From: Algoriphagus sp.
GTDB taxonomy: Bacteria > Bacteroidota > Bacteroidia > Cytophagales > Cyclobacteriaceae
Direction of reading: 5' to 3'
NCBI GenBank assembly: GCA_018336015.1
Contig: JAGXQZ010000074.1
Location: 1-61,939 of the forward strand
Length of the DNA: 61,939 nucleotides
Shown: positions 8,039 to 18,036 of the stretch, piece by piece
How the letters are laid out: each line of letters begins with the position of its first letter
Numbering within the stretch: position 1 is the stretch's first letter
The notes under the pieces: model-generated
The model's database searches: none
What the model was told of the DNA's origin: nothing
What the model saw: only the letters and a program-made list of their open reading frames with translations
Made by a program: the position numbers and the translations under genes

Positions 8039-11000
8039 ATGAAGGATCAAGCAAATCTCCATTACAGTCGAACTACTCCGAGTAGTTTCGATTCTGTTTT
8101 TCGCAGAATGGCGGCGGCTTCCAAGATAGGATATTGGATAAGTGACCCCTATTTGTCAGACCTGTTTTGGTCAGACATCTTATTCCAACTTTTGGGTTTG
8201 ATTCCAGCTGAAAAACCAAGCTTTGAAAAACTCCAATCTATTCTTGAACCCTCTAGCCAAGATCTTTTCAAAACTCGATTAACAGCCTTGAAAGAGGAGG
8301 GCGTTTCATTTTCAGTACCCCTCCTGGTTACACTTCCATCAGGCGAAAAACGCAGCTTGAGTTTAGATGCTTGGGCTGATCGGGACTCTTCGGGAGCGAT
8401 CATTCAACTTGCCGGAATCGTCAAAGAACAAACCGGAATCCTGGAGGAAAAAATCGAGCTATTGCTCAATCATTCCCATGAAACAATCTGGTGTGTGGAT
8501 AAAAATCTCTGCCTAATCAAGGGGAATGAAAACTTTCACAAAACCTTTGGATGGGAAAAAGGAAAAACCCTACGGGTGGGGGATTATATTCTGGATGAAA
8601 AAAATATGTCTCCGGAAGAAATCAAATTCTGGAAACCCAATTTCGAAAAGGCACTGCGTGGAGAAGAATCCTCTTGGGTAATCAAGCGATTTTTCAATGG
8701 GAAAAATGGTTTTTTCCAAATCAGAATCGTGCCTATCAAAGATTCTGACAAAATAGTAGCTCTGGCATGTTATGCCGATGATGTCACCAACCGAATCGAA
8801 GAAGAGCTCAAAACCAAGGAACTGGTAGAGAAATTGAATCTCTCGCAGAAGATTGCAAAGATTGGCTACTGGGAATTTGACACGATTACCGAAGAGATTT
8901 TTTGGACAGATGAAGTATTTCAAATTTGGGGACTGGAAAAGGGATCTTTGATTCCAAATTTTCAACAGTTCATCCAGTCATTTCATCCGGATGACATTCA
9001 AGATTTCCTTCCCAAGCATTATGCAGCTTTGAGAGGAGAAGCCCCATTGGATGCAGTACATCGGATAATTACTTCTGATGGTAAAGTAAAATATGTCCAT
9101 GAAAAAGGCTGGCTGGAAAAAAACAGTCTGGCTGGAAAAGACATTTTCAAGGGGACAGTTCAGGATATCTCTTATGAGAAAGAAATCGAAAAGCGGTTAA
9201 AGGAAAGAAACTCATTTATCGAATCGACCCTGATCAATCTCCCGATGGGAATCGCAGTGAGCAGTCTTTCAACAGGGCAAACTACTTTCATTAATCCTGC
9301 ATTTTCTAAAGCTTATGGATGGCCCGAAGATGAACTTCGAGATGTAGATGCCTTTTTTCAAAAAATATATCCTGATCCGGAATTTAGGAAACAGATTTCT
9401 GAAAGAATCATGAAGGACATTCAATCAGGTAATCCTGACCAAATGTACTGGAATGATATTCCAATTACCACTCAAACTGGAGAAACTCGGTACGTATCCG
9501 CTAAAAACATCCTATTGCATGAGCTGGATTTGATGATTTCCACTGTTCAGGATGTTACAGACCGGTTTGAAGCAGAGCAAGCGCTTAAAACCAGCAATGA
9601 ACGATTTCTTCTGGCCACTCAAGCAGTTTCGGATGCTATTTGGGATTGGGATGTCAGCACCAAAACTATTTTATGGGGACCGGGATTCTACCGTTTGTTC
9701 GGATACCCGGAAGACCTCACCGAAGTTTCCACTACTTTTTGGGATTCAAAAGTCCATCCTGATGATCTAGAACAAATAAACAAACTGCTGGAAGCAACCA
9801 AAAAAGATTCCCTCCAGTCCAAATGGTCTGGAGAATACCGCTTCCAGAAAGCAGATGGATCCTACGCTCATGTCAAAGAGACAGCTGTAATCATACGCGA
9901 CTCCTCCGGGAAACCTATACGAATGGTTGGGGCACTGCAGGATGTGACTGAAGAGAAAGAAAATCAACTTCTGATCTCGCAAAAAACCAAGTACATCGAG
10001 ACCACCGCTGAAATCATCGAGCTGTTTTTGGAAACAGATGATTGGGAAAGCCAAGTGCCCAACATGCTAAAGATGATGGGAGAAACAGTGGGTACTGACC
10101 GTGCTTACATCATTCAGATGTATGAAAAAGAGGGTAAGAAATTTGGTGATTTGACTCATGAGTGGGCCAATGAATTCACCCCATCTTTTATAGAAGAACC
10201 AGAATTCAGGGAGATTCCCGCCGATGCACATCCGGAGATTTATGAAAAAGCTAAGCAGCGAAAACCCTTTGTAGTCCATACCAGAGAGGCACTCCCTGCA
10301 ACCAAAAGAATCTTGGAAGCTCAGGGGATCAAGTCGATTCTGAATATTCCGATCATCCAAGACAATGAGCTATTTGGCTATTTGGGATTTGACAGCTGCC
10401 AAGAAGAGCATAATTGGACAGAGGATGAAAAGAACTTTATCCAAACGGTTGCTACCAACTTATCCTTTGCCATCGGCAGAAAGAAACAATTGGATCAGAT
10501 CCAGGAAGCATTCGAAAACCATAATGCTCTTCTGGAAAGTATTGGAGATTCTTTTTATGCTTTTGACAAGGAATACAAGGTCACCTACTGGAATCCAACA
10601 GTAGAGAAACTAACGGGGGTGAAGCGGGAAGAGATCCTTGGCAAAAGCATTTGGGATTTTATTCCCGAGGTGAACGAAGAGTTTGTAGAAGCCTACAAAA
10701 TTGCACTGGACGATAAAAAGAAAGTCAACTTTGAGACTTATGATCCTTGGGTAAATGCCTGGCTGGAAGTAACCATCTATCCTACGCACCAGGGCGTTTC
10801 TGTCGTAATTCGGGATATTTCTTCCAAAAAAGCATCAGAACAGCAAATTCAAGAATTCAATGAACGCTTCTCTCTCATTACCAAGGCTTCTCATGACGCT
10901 ATTTGGGATTGGAATATCCTGACAGGTGAGCACTATTGGGGAGAAGGCTTCAATATGATCTTCGATGAAGAGGTAGCAGGAGTTCACATGGACCATAATC

Positions 11001-11962
11001 GATGGAAAAACCGAATCCATCCGGAGGATCGGGAGAGAATATCCCAACTATTGCTTGATATTCTGAGTGATCCAAATAGAAATTCATTTGAAGCAGAGTA
11101 TAGATTTATCAAAACAAACGGAACAGAAATCTATCTGGTAGATAAAGGCACCGTAGTGAGAGATATGAATGGAAAACCTACCCGAATGGTCGGTGCCATT
11201 CAAAATATCACTCGAAGAAAAGCCTACGAGCAATCACTCAAAATCCTCAATACCGAACTCGCCAAATCCATCCGAGATCTGGAAATCTCCAATAAAGAAC
11301 TGGAGCAGTTCGCTTTTGTGGCCTCCCATGACCTTCAGGAGCCACTCCGGATGATCACAAGTTTTCTCACTCTGATCGAAAAGCGCTATGCAGATACCAT
11401 CGATGAGCGAGGGCAGCAATACATTCGCTTTGCGGTAGACGGCGCTAAACGAATGCGGGAGATCATCTTGGATTTGTTGGAATTTTCCAGAATTGGGAAT
11501 GTCACCGAGGAGAAGAAATTGGTGAGTGCTGCAGACCTTGTTAATGAGGTTTTGATCGTACACAAGAAGACCATCCGTGAAAAACAGGCGGTAGTTCATG
11601 TCGCCGAACTTCCTGAAATTCTGTGCCACCCAAATTCCATCATGCAGGTATTTCAAAATTTGATTTCCAATGCACTCAAATACCATGAAGGGAATCATCG
11701 ACCAGAAATTTCGATTGAATGCTTGGAGAAAAAAGACAGTTGGCAGTTTAGCGTCAGTGATAATGGAATCGGGATTGAAAAAGAATATTTGGAAAAAATA
11801 TTTGTGATTTTTCAACGCCTGCATCAAAAAGAACAATACTCGGGTACAGGTATCGGCCTCGCGATATGTAAAAAGATCGTGGAGTTTCACGGAGGCAAAA
11901 TCTGGGCACAATCAGAAGTTGGCAAAGGCAGTACATTTTTCTTCACAGTTAAAAAACAATGA
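8039..11962 (+). CDS. cytosolic multi-PAS/GAF sensor histidine kinase
   Basis: This 1307-residue kinase has no membrane segment. From N to C it holds a run of PAS/PAC modules to about residue 640 (several bear the WDWDVSTKTILWGPGF-type PAS start and PIRMVGALQDVTEEK-type PAC end), a GAF domain (about 650-815), two more PAS modules (about 825-1065), an H box ASHDLQEPLRM with phospho-acceptor His1097, and an ATPase domain with NLISNALKYH, VSDNGIGI and GTGIGLAICKKIVEFHGG. The H box is of the phytochrome/light-sensor-like type. It overlaps the next kinase gene by four bases, beginning a four-gene signalling cassette. The signal is unknown; the number of PAS copies is read by eye. Confidence 0.93.
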   Translation: MKDQANLHYSRTTPSSFDSVFRRMAAASKIGYWISDPYLSDLFWSDILFQLLGLIPAEKPSFEKLQSILEPSSQDLFKTRLTALKEEGVSFSVPLLVTLPSGEKRSLSLDAWADRDSSGAIIQLAGIVKEQTGILEEKIELLLNHSHETIWCVDKNLCLIKGNENFHKTFGWEKGKTLRVGDYILDEKNMSPEEIKFWKPNFEKALRGEESSWVIKRFFNGKNGFFQIRIVPIKDSDKIVALACYADDVTNRIEEELKTKELVEKLNLSQKIAKIGYWEFDTITEEIFWTDEVFQIWGLEKGSLIPNFQQFIQSFHPDDIQDFLPKHYAALRGEAPLDAVHRIITSDGKVKYVHEKGWLEKNSLAGKDIFKGTVQDISYEKEIEKRLKERNSFIESTLINLPMGIAVSSLSTGQTTFINPAFSKAYGWPEDELRDVDAFFQKIYPDPEFRKQISERIMKDIQSGNPDQMYWNDIPITTQTGETRYVSAKNILLHELDLMISTVQDVTDRFEAEQALKTSNERFLLATQAVSDAIWDWDVSTKTILWGPGFYRLFGYPEDLTEVSTTFWDSKVHPDDLEQINKLLEATKKDSLQSKWSGEYRFQKADGSYAHVKETAVIIRDSSGKPIRMVGALQDVTEEKENQLLISQKTKYIETTAEIIELFLETDDWESQVPNMLKMMGETVGTDRAYIIQMYEKEGKKFGDLTHEWANEFTPSFIEEPEFREIPADAHPEIYEKAKQRKPFVVHTREALPATKRILEAQGIKSILNIPIIQDNELFGYLGFDSCQEEHNWTEDEKNFIQTVATNLSFAIGRKKQLDQIQEAFENHNALLESIGDSFYAFDKEYKVTYWNPTVEKLTGVKREEILGKSIWDFIPEVNEEFVEAYKIALDDKKKVNFETYDPWVNAWLEVTIYPTHQGVSVVIRDISSKKASEQQIQEFNERFSLITKASHDAIWDWNILTGEHYWGEGFNMIFDEEVAGVHMDHNRWKNRIHPEDRERISQLLLDILSDPNRNSFEAEYRFIKTNGTEIYLVDKGTVVRDMNGKPTRMVGAIQNITRRKAYEQSLKILNTELAKSIRDLEISNKELEQFAFVASHDLQEPLRMITSFLTLIEKRYADTIDERGQQYIRFAVDGAKRMREIILDLLEFSRIGNVTEEKKLVSAADLVNEVLIVHKKTIREKQAVVHVAELPEILCHPNSIMQVFQNLISNALKYHEGNHRPEISIECLEKKDSWQFSVSDNGIGIEKEYLEKIFVIFQRLHQKEQYSGTGIGLAICKKIVEFHGGKIWAQSEVGKGSTFFFTVKKQ

Positions 11963-13953
11963 AGATGAACCTGTCAAAATTGAAAGATTCAGTTTTGGAT
12001 TTTCTGTCTGCCTATCCAAAAATCACAGGACTGGGAGTCTTTTTGGGAGTCTTATCACTCTCGCTTTACCTTTCCTATACAGAATACCAAGTCCGCATCT
12101 CCAATGAAGAACAGCGGGTCAAAGCTCGACTCAACGAACTTCAAAACTCAGTTTTGTTTTCCATAAGAGATGGTATTTCCGCCACAAAAACCCTCGGATA
12201 CCTCGCGCAGAATTTAAATGTGGTCGAAAATTTTGATTCGATTGGAAGGCAATTGATCGAAAATAACCCCCACATCGACGCCATTCAATACCTCGATTCA
12301 GCCACAATAGTCGCTGTTTTTCCTTTGGAAGGAAATGAACCTGCTATCGGCTACAACATTGCCGAGGATCAATTAAGAAAAGATGAAATTGAAGAAGCTT
12401 TTCGCAGAAAAGAAACTTATTTCTCAGGACCTTTAAATCTAAGGCAAGGTGGAGTCGGAATCGTGGGAAGATACCCGATCCTCAAAAAGTCAGGGGAATT
12501 GCAGGGGTTTTCCGCCGCAATCATCCGGTTGGAAACACTTATCCAAAATGCCGGATTGATCAATTCTGAAGAAAATCCCATTGCCATTCAATTTTCAAAA
12601 GTCGATTTAAAGACTGGAATTCTTACCCCATTTTTACCCGAACCGGGAAAATCGGCTTACACAGGATCCAAAGCGAGCTTACTCATTCCTGAAGGTAATT
12701 GGGAATTATCAGTCCAGCTCAAAGAGAGTCGAGCCTTAATAGAAACACTACCCGGAATCATTCTGAGGTGTATTTCTGCGTTATTCTTTGGGATAATTGC
12801 CTGGAGTTTTGCATTGATTCCTAGCGTACTCCGCAAAAAAGTAGCCGACCAATCCAAAGACCTTCAGTTAGCCAATGAGCGTTTTGAGTTAGCAACAAAG
12901 GCGACCTCTGATATCATTTGGGATTGGGACCTGACCAGCAATCGTACTTTTCGATCAAGTAATTTCTTTCAGATATTCGGTTACACCCAAGACCAAAACT
13001 TAGGCAATAATGACTTTTGGGACAGCATCATACATCCAGAGGATGTAGACCTGGTAAGGAGCAATCTCAAGGAAGCATTGATCGGCTCAGGATCTTATTG
13101 GTCACAGGAGTTTAGGGTCAAAAAACAATCAGGAAGCTATTCCTATGTCTTGGATAAAGGATACATCATCCGAGACCCATCAGGAAAAGCCATCCGGATG
13201 ATCGGTGCCACTCAGGATATCACAGACAGAAAACTTGCAGAACTGGAGATCATCCATACCAATGCCAAACTCACCTCTGCCAATGAAGAGCTAAAGGCAT
13301 TTGCAGCCCTTGCTTCCCATGACTTGCGCGAACCGCTACGAATGATCAGTTCATTCATGGACTTGCTGGATAAGCGCTATGGGCAAAATTTGGATGACAA
13401 GGCCAAACAATACATTCACTACGCCAAAGATGGGGCAAAACGGCTCACACTGATGATCAATGACCTTCTGGATTATTCCAAGGCAGGTTTTGACCTCAGT
13501 CAATTGGAAAAAGTTGACCTCATGGAATTGATCCGGGAAGTAGTTGAGCTAAAATCAGATATCGTGAGAAGCACACACGCCACGATCACCTACGAAAACC
13601 TACCTCAGGTAATGGGAATAAAAGTTCCCCTGAAGACCCTATTTCAAAACCTGATTGGAAATGCCCTCAAGTACCGATCTATCGAAAGACATCCGGAAAT
13701 CATCATCCGATCAGAAGAAAGCAAAGACTTCTGGAAATTCAGTATTGAGGACAATGGAATCGGAATTGAATCTGGATCCTTGGAAGATATTTTTGGAATT
13801 ATGAAACGACTTCATTCCTCCGAAAAATATCCGGGTACAGGAATGGGATTGGCTACCTGTCGAAAAATCGTCAGCCAATTCCATGGGAAAATCTGGGCAG
13901 AGTCTACCCCTGGACAAGGAAGTAAAATGATATTTACCTTAAAAAAATTATGA
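11959..13953 (+). CDS. membrane CHASE-type PAS sensor histidine kinase
   Basis: This 664-residue kinase has a first membrane helix (about 18-38) and a periplasmic sensor of CHASE type (about 40-260; the SGPLNLRQGGVGIVGRYPI stretch is characteristic). A second helix follows (about 265-288), then one PAS/PAC module (about 305-425), H box ASHDLREPLRM with His454, N box NLIGNALKYR and G boxes EDNGIGI and GTGMGLATCRKIV. Its catalytic half is closely similar to that of the upstream kinase, suggesting duplication. Start and stop overlap both neighbours in ATGA arrangements, so it is translated together with the kinase before it and the response regulator after it. Confidence 0.93.
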   Translation: MKMNLSKLKDSVLDFLSAYPKITGLGVFLGVLSLSLYLSYTEYQVRISNEEQRVKARLNELQNSVLFSIRDGISATKTLGYLAQNLNVVENFDSIGRQLIENNPHIDAIQYLDSATIVAVFPLEGNEPAIGYNIAEDQLRKDEIEEAFRRKETYFSGPLNLRQGGVGIVGRYPILKKSGELQGFSAAIIRLETLIQNAGLINSEENPIAIQFSKVDLKTGILTPFLPEPGKSAYTGSKASLLIPEGNWELSVQLKESRALIETLPGIILRCISALFFGIIAWSFALIPSVLRKKVADQSKDLQLANERFELATKATSDIIWDWDLTSNRTFRSSNFFQIFGYTQDQNLGNNDFWDSIIHPEDVDLVRSNLKEALIGSGSYWSQEFRVKKQSGSYSYVLDKGYIIRDPSGKAIRMIGATQDITDRKLAELEIIHTNAKLTSANEELKAFAALASHDLREPLRMISSFMDLLDKRYGQNLDDKAKQYIHYAKDGAKRLTLMINDLLDYSKAGFDLSQLEKVDLMELIREVVELKSDIVRSTHATITYENLPQVMGIKVPLKTLFQNLIGNALKYRSIERHPEIIIRSEESKDFWKFSIEDNGIGIESGSLEDIFGIMKRLHSSEKYPGTGMGLATCRKIVSQFHGKIWAESTPGQGSKMIFTLKKL

Positions 13954-14396
13954 GTCAGCACCCTTTTAAAATCCTTTTGGTGGAAGATAATCTTGGAGAT
14001 ATTTTACTCACCGAGGAGGCACTTCGTGAATGTAAATTTCCGACTGAATTAATCGTAAAAAAGGATGGAAATGAGGCACTTATATATCTGATTCGACAAC
14101 AGAAAAAAGATCCATCCGAACTCCCCAACCTCATCCTTCTGGATATCAACCTGCCCAAAAAAAATGGGCATGAAGTACTCGAAAGCGTCAAGAATCACCC
14201 AGATTTAAAACATATTCCAATAATCATCCTGACTACCTCTTCATCAGAATGGGATATTTTGCAAGCCTACCGCGAACACTGTAATTCTTACATAGTTAAA
14301 CCGGTGGACGCGCAGGAATTTTTCAAAATCACTTCTGTCCTGGAAGATTTTTGGATACATACTGCGTCCATTCCCAACAAAAAATCATCTTCGTGA
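13950..14396 (+). CDS. single-domain response regulator (Rcp1-like)
   Basis: This 148-residue protein is a receiver domain with no output domain. The acidic pair is Glu12/Asp13 in LLVEDN, the phospho-acceptor is Asp65 in LILLDINLPKKNG, and the conserved lysine is Lys117 in SYIVKPVD. Its sequence style matches receivers paired with phytochrome-like kinases. It overlaps the upstream kinase by four bases and the next gene through a GTGA overlap, so it is the likely phosphate acceptor for the two adjacent kinases. It probably acts by protein contact rather than DNA binding. Confidence 0.94.
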   Translation: MSQHPFKILLVEDNLGDILLTEEALRECKFPTELIVKKDGNEALIYLIRQQKKDPSELPNLILLDINLPKKNGHEVLESVKNHPDLKHIPIIILTTSSSEWDILQAYREHCNSYIVKPVDAQEFFKITSVLEDFWIHTASIPNKKSSS

Positions 14397-15397
14397 ACAG
14401 CACAATTCAACCGTATCGTTTTTTATTGATTGAGGATAATTTTGGTGACTTTTTTCTCATCGAAGAATATCTAAGTGAACATTTTAAAAATCAGGATCTG
14501 ATTCATGTATCCACTTTTTTGGAAGCCAAATCAGTGCTCGATCAGGAAAAGGTATTTGATGTAATTCTTTTGGATCTTTCTCTTCCTGATCACTCAGGGG
14601 AACAGTTGATCGTGGAGATCATCCAACTGGCTGGTGAAACTCCCGTAATCGCCTTGACTGGGTTCACCGACCTGGAATTCAGCGTCAAATCACTTTCACT
14701 AGGGATTTCAGATTACTTGTTGAAAGATGACATCTCTGCCGGGTTGCTATACAAAACCTTGATCTATGCCATCGAGCGAAAAAAGTTTATCGAAGAACTT
14801 CAAAAATCAGAGCGGAAATACAGCAACCTTTTCCATCTCAGTCCACTTCCCATGTTTGTATGTGACCGTTCTACCTTTGATATTCTTGATGTAAACGAAG
14901 CTGCGATCGGGCATTATGGACTTTCCAAAGACGAGTTTATCGAATTGGGATTTCTTGACCTTTTTGTGGATGAGCCACCTATTTTGCAAAATGAAACATT
15001 GGAGGGAAAATTTTGTGACCGGTCTTCAGTAGCCAAACATGTGAAAAAAGGGGGAGAAATCTTTGAAGTCGAGCTGGAGTCTTCCATGATTCAATACAAT
15101 GAAGTGAGTGCCTGCCTGATTTTGATCAATGATGTGACTGAGAAAAACCAACATCTTGCCACCATAGAAAAGCAAAACGCAGCATTTTTGGAAATTGCTT
15201 GGATTCAATCACATGTCGTAAGGGCACCCCTTGCCCGACTAATGGGCCTGGTGAATCTTTTGATCGAAGAAGAAAAAATCCAAGATGAAGAGTCTGTAGG
15301 ATTTTTACAGCTTATCCAGAAATCGGCCGAAGAACTCGACCAAATTGTGAGAGAGATCAGTAAAAAGACTGAATCCATTACCAGACCTGAGCTCTGA
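14393..15397 (+). CDS. receiver-PAS protein with H box but no ATPase domain
   Basis: I place the start at GTG 14393, which overlaps the previous stop as GTGA and gives 334 residues; the frame is open to an ATG at 14351 but that would intrude 46 bp into the regulator gene. Residues about 9-125 form a receiver domain (LLIEDN, phospho-acceptor Asp61, Lys111). Residues about 140-255 form a PAS domain. The C-terminal helix pair carries SHVVRAPLARLMGLVN with His274 in H-box position. The protein ends about 60 residues later, without N, D or G boxes, so it cannot be an autonomous kinase. It may be a phosphotransfer or dimerisation partner for the upstream kinases. Confidence 0.85.
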   Translation: MNSTIQPYRFLLIEDNFGDFFLIEEYLSEHFKNQDLIHVSTFLEAKSVLDQEKVFDVILLDLSLPDHSGEQLIVEIIQLAGETPVIALTGFTDLEFSVKSLSLGISDYLLKDDISAGLLYKTLIYAIERKKFIEELQKSERKYSNLFHLSPLPMFVCDRSTFDILDVNEAAIGHYGLSKDEFIELGFLDLFVDEPPILQNETLEGKFCDRSSVAKHVKKGGEIFEVELESSMIQYNEVSACLILINDVTEKNQHLATIEKQNAAFLEIAWIQSHVVRAPLARLMGLVNLLIEEEKIQDEESVGFLQLIQKSAEELDQIVREISKKTESITRPEL

Positions 15398-15546
15398 AAT
15401 ACAAGGGGAATTAGAAATATCAAACCTAATTACATTGATTATCAACTCGCCTAAAAGTATTTTTTAATTCACTTAGCTAAAAAATTGATTTGGGATAGTT
15501 TGTTTTCGTATTTTGAAAATCAAGTTTTCAAACCCGAAATCAAATC

Positions 15547-16305
15547 ATGACCGGAAAAACCGTTCTAATCACAGGTGGGGCCAGCGGCATTGGACTTGCC
15601 ATGGTTAAAAAATTCGCCTCAGAAGGCTGCATCGTATTTTTCATCGATACCAATCATCAGGAAGGTACCAAAGTCCAATTGGAAGAGCACGAAAAAGGCT
15701 ATCGTGTAAAATTTTTGGAAGGCAGCATCACGGATTACAGCCAATTGGAAAAGTTGATTCATTCGATTCCCGGCAAATTGGACGTATTAATCAACAATGC
15801 CGGGATTTCTCACATCGGAAAAGTTGAAAACACCACAGAAGAGGATTTTGATCGGGTATACCAAGTCAATGTCAAGGGCATGTTTAATAGCATCAAAGCT
15901 GCCCTTCCCAAATTGAAAGAAAACGGAGGAGGTTCCATCCTCAATATGTGTTCGGTGGCTGCAACCATCGGGATTCCGGATCGATTTGCCTACTCCATGA
16001 CCAAAGGTGCGGCCCTCTCAATGACCTTGAGTGTGGCTAGGGACTACGTGGCTGACGGAATTCGTTGCAATTGTCTCTCTCCGGGAAGGGTACATACGCC
16101 ATTTGTAGATGGGTTTTTGGCAAAAAATTATCCGGGCCAAGAAAAGGAGATGTTTGCCAAACTTGCTGCTACCCAACCTGTCGGAAGAATGGGAACACCT
16201 GAGGAAATCGCTGAATTGGCTTTTTTCATCAGTTCAGATGCTGGAAGTTTCATCACTGGAGCAAACTTCAACATTGACGGAGGTTTTATGGGCCTCAAAA
16301 TGTAA
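15547..16305 (+). CDS. SDR oxidoreductase, likely 2-keto-3-deoxy-L-fuconate dehydrogenase
   Basis: This 252-residue classical short-chain dehydrogenase has the cofactor motif TGGASGIG (about 9-16), NNAG (about 84-87) and the catalytic Ser-Tyr-x3-Lys set (CSVAA ... YSMTKGA). In non-phosphorylating L-fucose catabolism an SDR oxidises C4 of 2-keto-3-deoxy-L-fuconate with NAD+, giving the substrate of the hydrolase encoded next. The role is inferred from context: it is followed after 46 bp by the FAH-type hydrolase and the fuconolactonase-like gene. It is the first gene of the fucose cluster. The 149-bp upstream spacer is AT-rich with a weak promoter-like TTTG ... TATTTTG pair. Confidence 0.85.
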   Translation: MTGKTVLITGGASGIGLAMVKKFASEGCIVFFIDTNHQEGTKVQLEEHEKGYRVKFLEGSITDYSQLEKLIHSIPGKLDVLINNAGISHIGKVENTTEEDFDRVYQVNVKGMFNSIKAALPKLKENGGGSILNMCSVAATIGIPDRFAYSMTKGAALSMTLSVARDYVADGIRCNCLSPGRVHTPFVDGFLAKNYPGQEKEMFAKLAATQPVGRMGTPEEIAELAFFISSDAGSFITGANFNIDGGFMGLKM

Positions 16306-16351
16306 GTCATTTTAATTCAATATTAATTCAAACCTAAAAGACCTATAAACA

Positions 16352-17215
16352 ATGAAATTGATACGATTTGGTGCCGAAGGCGCTGAAAAACCGGGAATCC
16401 AAGACCACACAGGAAGATATCTGGATTGTTCTGCCTTTGGAGAGGATTGGAATGAATCTTTTCTGGGTTCAGATGGACTCCATAGACTGGCCGAGTGGCT
16501 CAAAGTGAATCAGGATTCCCTTCCGGAAGTACCTGCAAGTGCCCGCATCGGATCACCCGTTGCCAGACCTTCCAAGATCATCTGCATTGGTTTGAACTAC
16601 CGAAAACACGCCGAGGAAGCAGGAATGGCTGTTCCTGAGATCCCAATCATTTTTATGAAAGCCAGCTCCTCACTATGTGGACCATTTGATCCGATCTATA
16701 TTCCGAGAAACTCCGTGCAGACAGACTGGGAAGTGGAACTAGCGGTGGTCATTGGCAAGCGAGCCAAGTACGTCAATAAAGAGGATGCATTTGACTACAT
16801 CGCAGGATACTGCCTTCACAACGACGTGAGCGAACGAGATTTTCAACTACGCCATGGGGGCCAATGGGTGAAAGGCAAGAGTGCAGATCACTTTGCGCCA
16901 CTGGGTCCCTTTCTGGTGACCAAAGATGAGATAGCAGATCCTCATCAGCTTAGACTTTGGCTAAAACTCAACGGGGAAATGCTACAAGACAGCAATACGT
17001 CTGACTTGATTTTTGACATTCCGACTTTGATCGAACACCTCAGTCAATACATGACTCTTCTACCGGGTGATGTCATCTCCACAGGTACTCCGGCTGGTGT
17101 AGGGATGGGGCTAAAACCATCTCCCCGATATTTGAAACACGGAGATACCGTGGAATTGGGAATCGAAGGCCTGGGGATTAGCCGTCAAGTTGCCGTAAAC
17201 GATCCTGAAGCATGA
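16352..17215 (+). CDS. FAH-family hydrolase, likely 2,4-diketo-3-deoxy-L-fuconate hydrolase
   Basis: This 287-residue protein has the fumarylacetoacetate hydrolase fold. It shows GLNYRKHAEEAG (about 79-90), the metal-binding DWEVELAVVIG stretch (about 127-137), HNDVSERDFQ and the closing STGTPAGVGMG motif. Family enzymes use Mg2+ to cleave C-C bonds of beta-diketo acids. In the L-fucose pathway this step yields pyruvate and L-lactate. Context supports the role: the SDR upstream would make the diketo acid, and the ATGA overlap with the downstream amidohydrolase couples them. Other FAH members cleave acylpyruvates, so the exact substrate is inference. Confidence 0.87.
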   Translation: MKLIRFGAEGAEKPGIQDHTGRYLDCSAFGEDWNESFLGSDGLHRLAEWLKVNQDSLPEVPASARIGSPVARPSKIICIGLNYRKHAEEAGMAVPEIPIIFMKASSSLCGPFDPIYIPRNSVQTDWEVELAVVIGKRAKYVNKEDAFDYIAGYCLHNDVSERDFQLRHGGQWVKGKSADHFAPLGPFLVTKDEIADPHQLRLWLKLNGEMLQDSNTSDLIFDIPTLIEHLSQYMTLLPGDVISTGTPAGVGMGLKPSPRYLKHGDTVELGIEGLGISRQVAVNDPEA

Positions 17216-18036
17216 TGATAGACAGCCATCAGCATTTTTGGAATTATGATCCCAAGAGGCAGGAATGGATCAGTGAGGAAATGAGCCGAATTCGGAAAAA
17301 TTTCACTCCTGGGGATCTATATCCTCTTCTTCAAGACGCCAAGCTGGATGGTTGCGTAGCCGTACAGGCCGATGAGAGCCTCAGGGAGACTGATTTCCTT
17401 TTGGATCTATCCGCTCAACACGAATGGATTTTAGGTGTAGTAGGATGGGCAGATTTGGGAAAAGACGACTTGGACCAGGTGCTAGATCACTATGCCTCTC
17501 AGGAAAAATTGGTGGGATTTCGGGAAGTCCTTCAAGCCAAAGACCCTAGGTATATGCTCCGGGAGGAGTTTGTCAGAGGCATGCATAAACTCAAAGAACG
17601 AGATTTTTCCTACGACCTTTTGCTTTTTCCTCAGCATTTGGATTCAGCTCTGGATCTTGTGAAAAAATGCCCGGAACAGCGCATGGTCATCGACCACTTG
17701 GCAAAACCACTGATCAAAGACGGGGAATGGAAAGAGTGGAAAAAGAAAATGTCCCCGTTGGCAGAGCGTGAACTTATCTATTGTAAACTGTCCGGGATGG
17801 TGACTGAAGCCGACTGGAAAAAATGGAAAACAGAAGACCTTCTACCCTACTTGGAAATCGTCCTCGAACTCTTCGGTCCGGAGCGACTCATGTACGGCAG
17901 TGACTGGCCCGTTTGCTTGCTGGCGGGAGAATACGAGCAGGTTTACCGCGTAGTAGATGACTTTACCAGTCAACTTTCACCTTCAGAAAAAGACCGAATC
18001 ATGGGGGAAACTGCGATCGAGTTTTATAAGATCTAA
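17212..18036 (+). CDS. amidohydrolase, likely L-fuconolactonase
   Basis: This 274-residue TIM-barrel hydrolase of the amidohydrolase_2 group begins with DSHQHFW, an HxH metal motif, and ends with MYGSDWPVCLL, the catalytic aspartate strand. VIDHLAKP lies in between. L-fucono- and L-rhamnono-lactonases share this exact organisation, opening the lactone made by L-fucose dehydrogenase. Its start overlaps the preceding hydrolase stop (ATGA). With the dehydrogenases, FucP and mutarotase nearby, L-fucono-1,5-lactone is the likely substrate. Confidence 0.88.
   Translation: MMIDSHQHFWNYDPKRQEWISEEMSRIRKNFTPGDLYPLLQDAKLDGCVAVQADESLRETDFLLDLSAQHEWILGVVGWADLGKDDLDQVLDHYASQEKLVGFREVLQAKDPRYMLREEFVRGMHKLKERDFSYDLLLFPQHLDSALDLVKKCPEQRMVIDHLAKPLIKDGEWKEWKKKMSPLAERELIYCKLSGMVTEADWKKWKTEDLLPYLEIVLELFGPERLMYGSDWPVCLLAGEYEQVYRVVDDFTSQLSPSEKDRIMGETAIEFYKI

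Noticed and set aside
11234..11911. 225-codon minus-strand frame
   Set aside because: Antisense to the ATPase region of the multi-PAS kinase; composition typical of a shadow frame.
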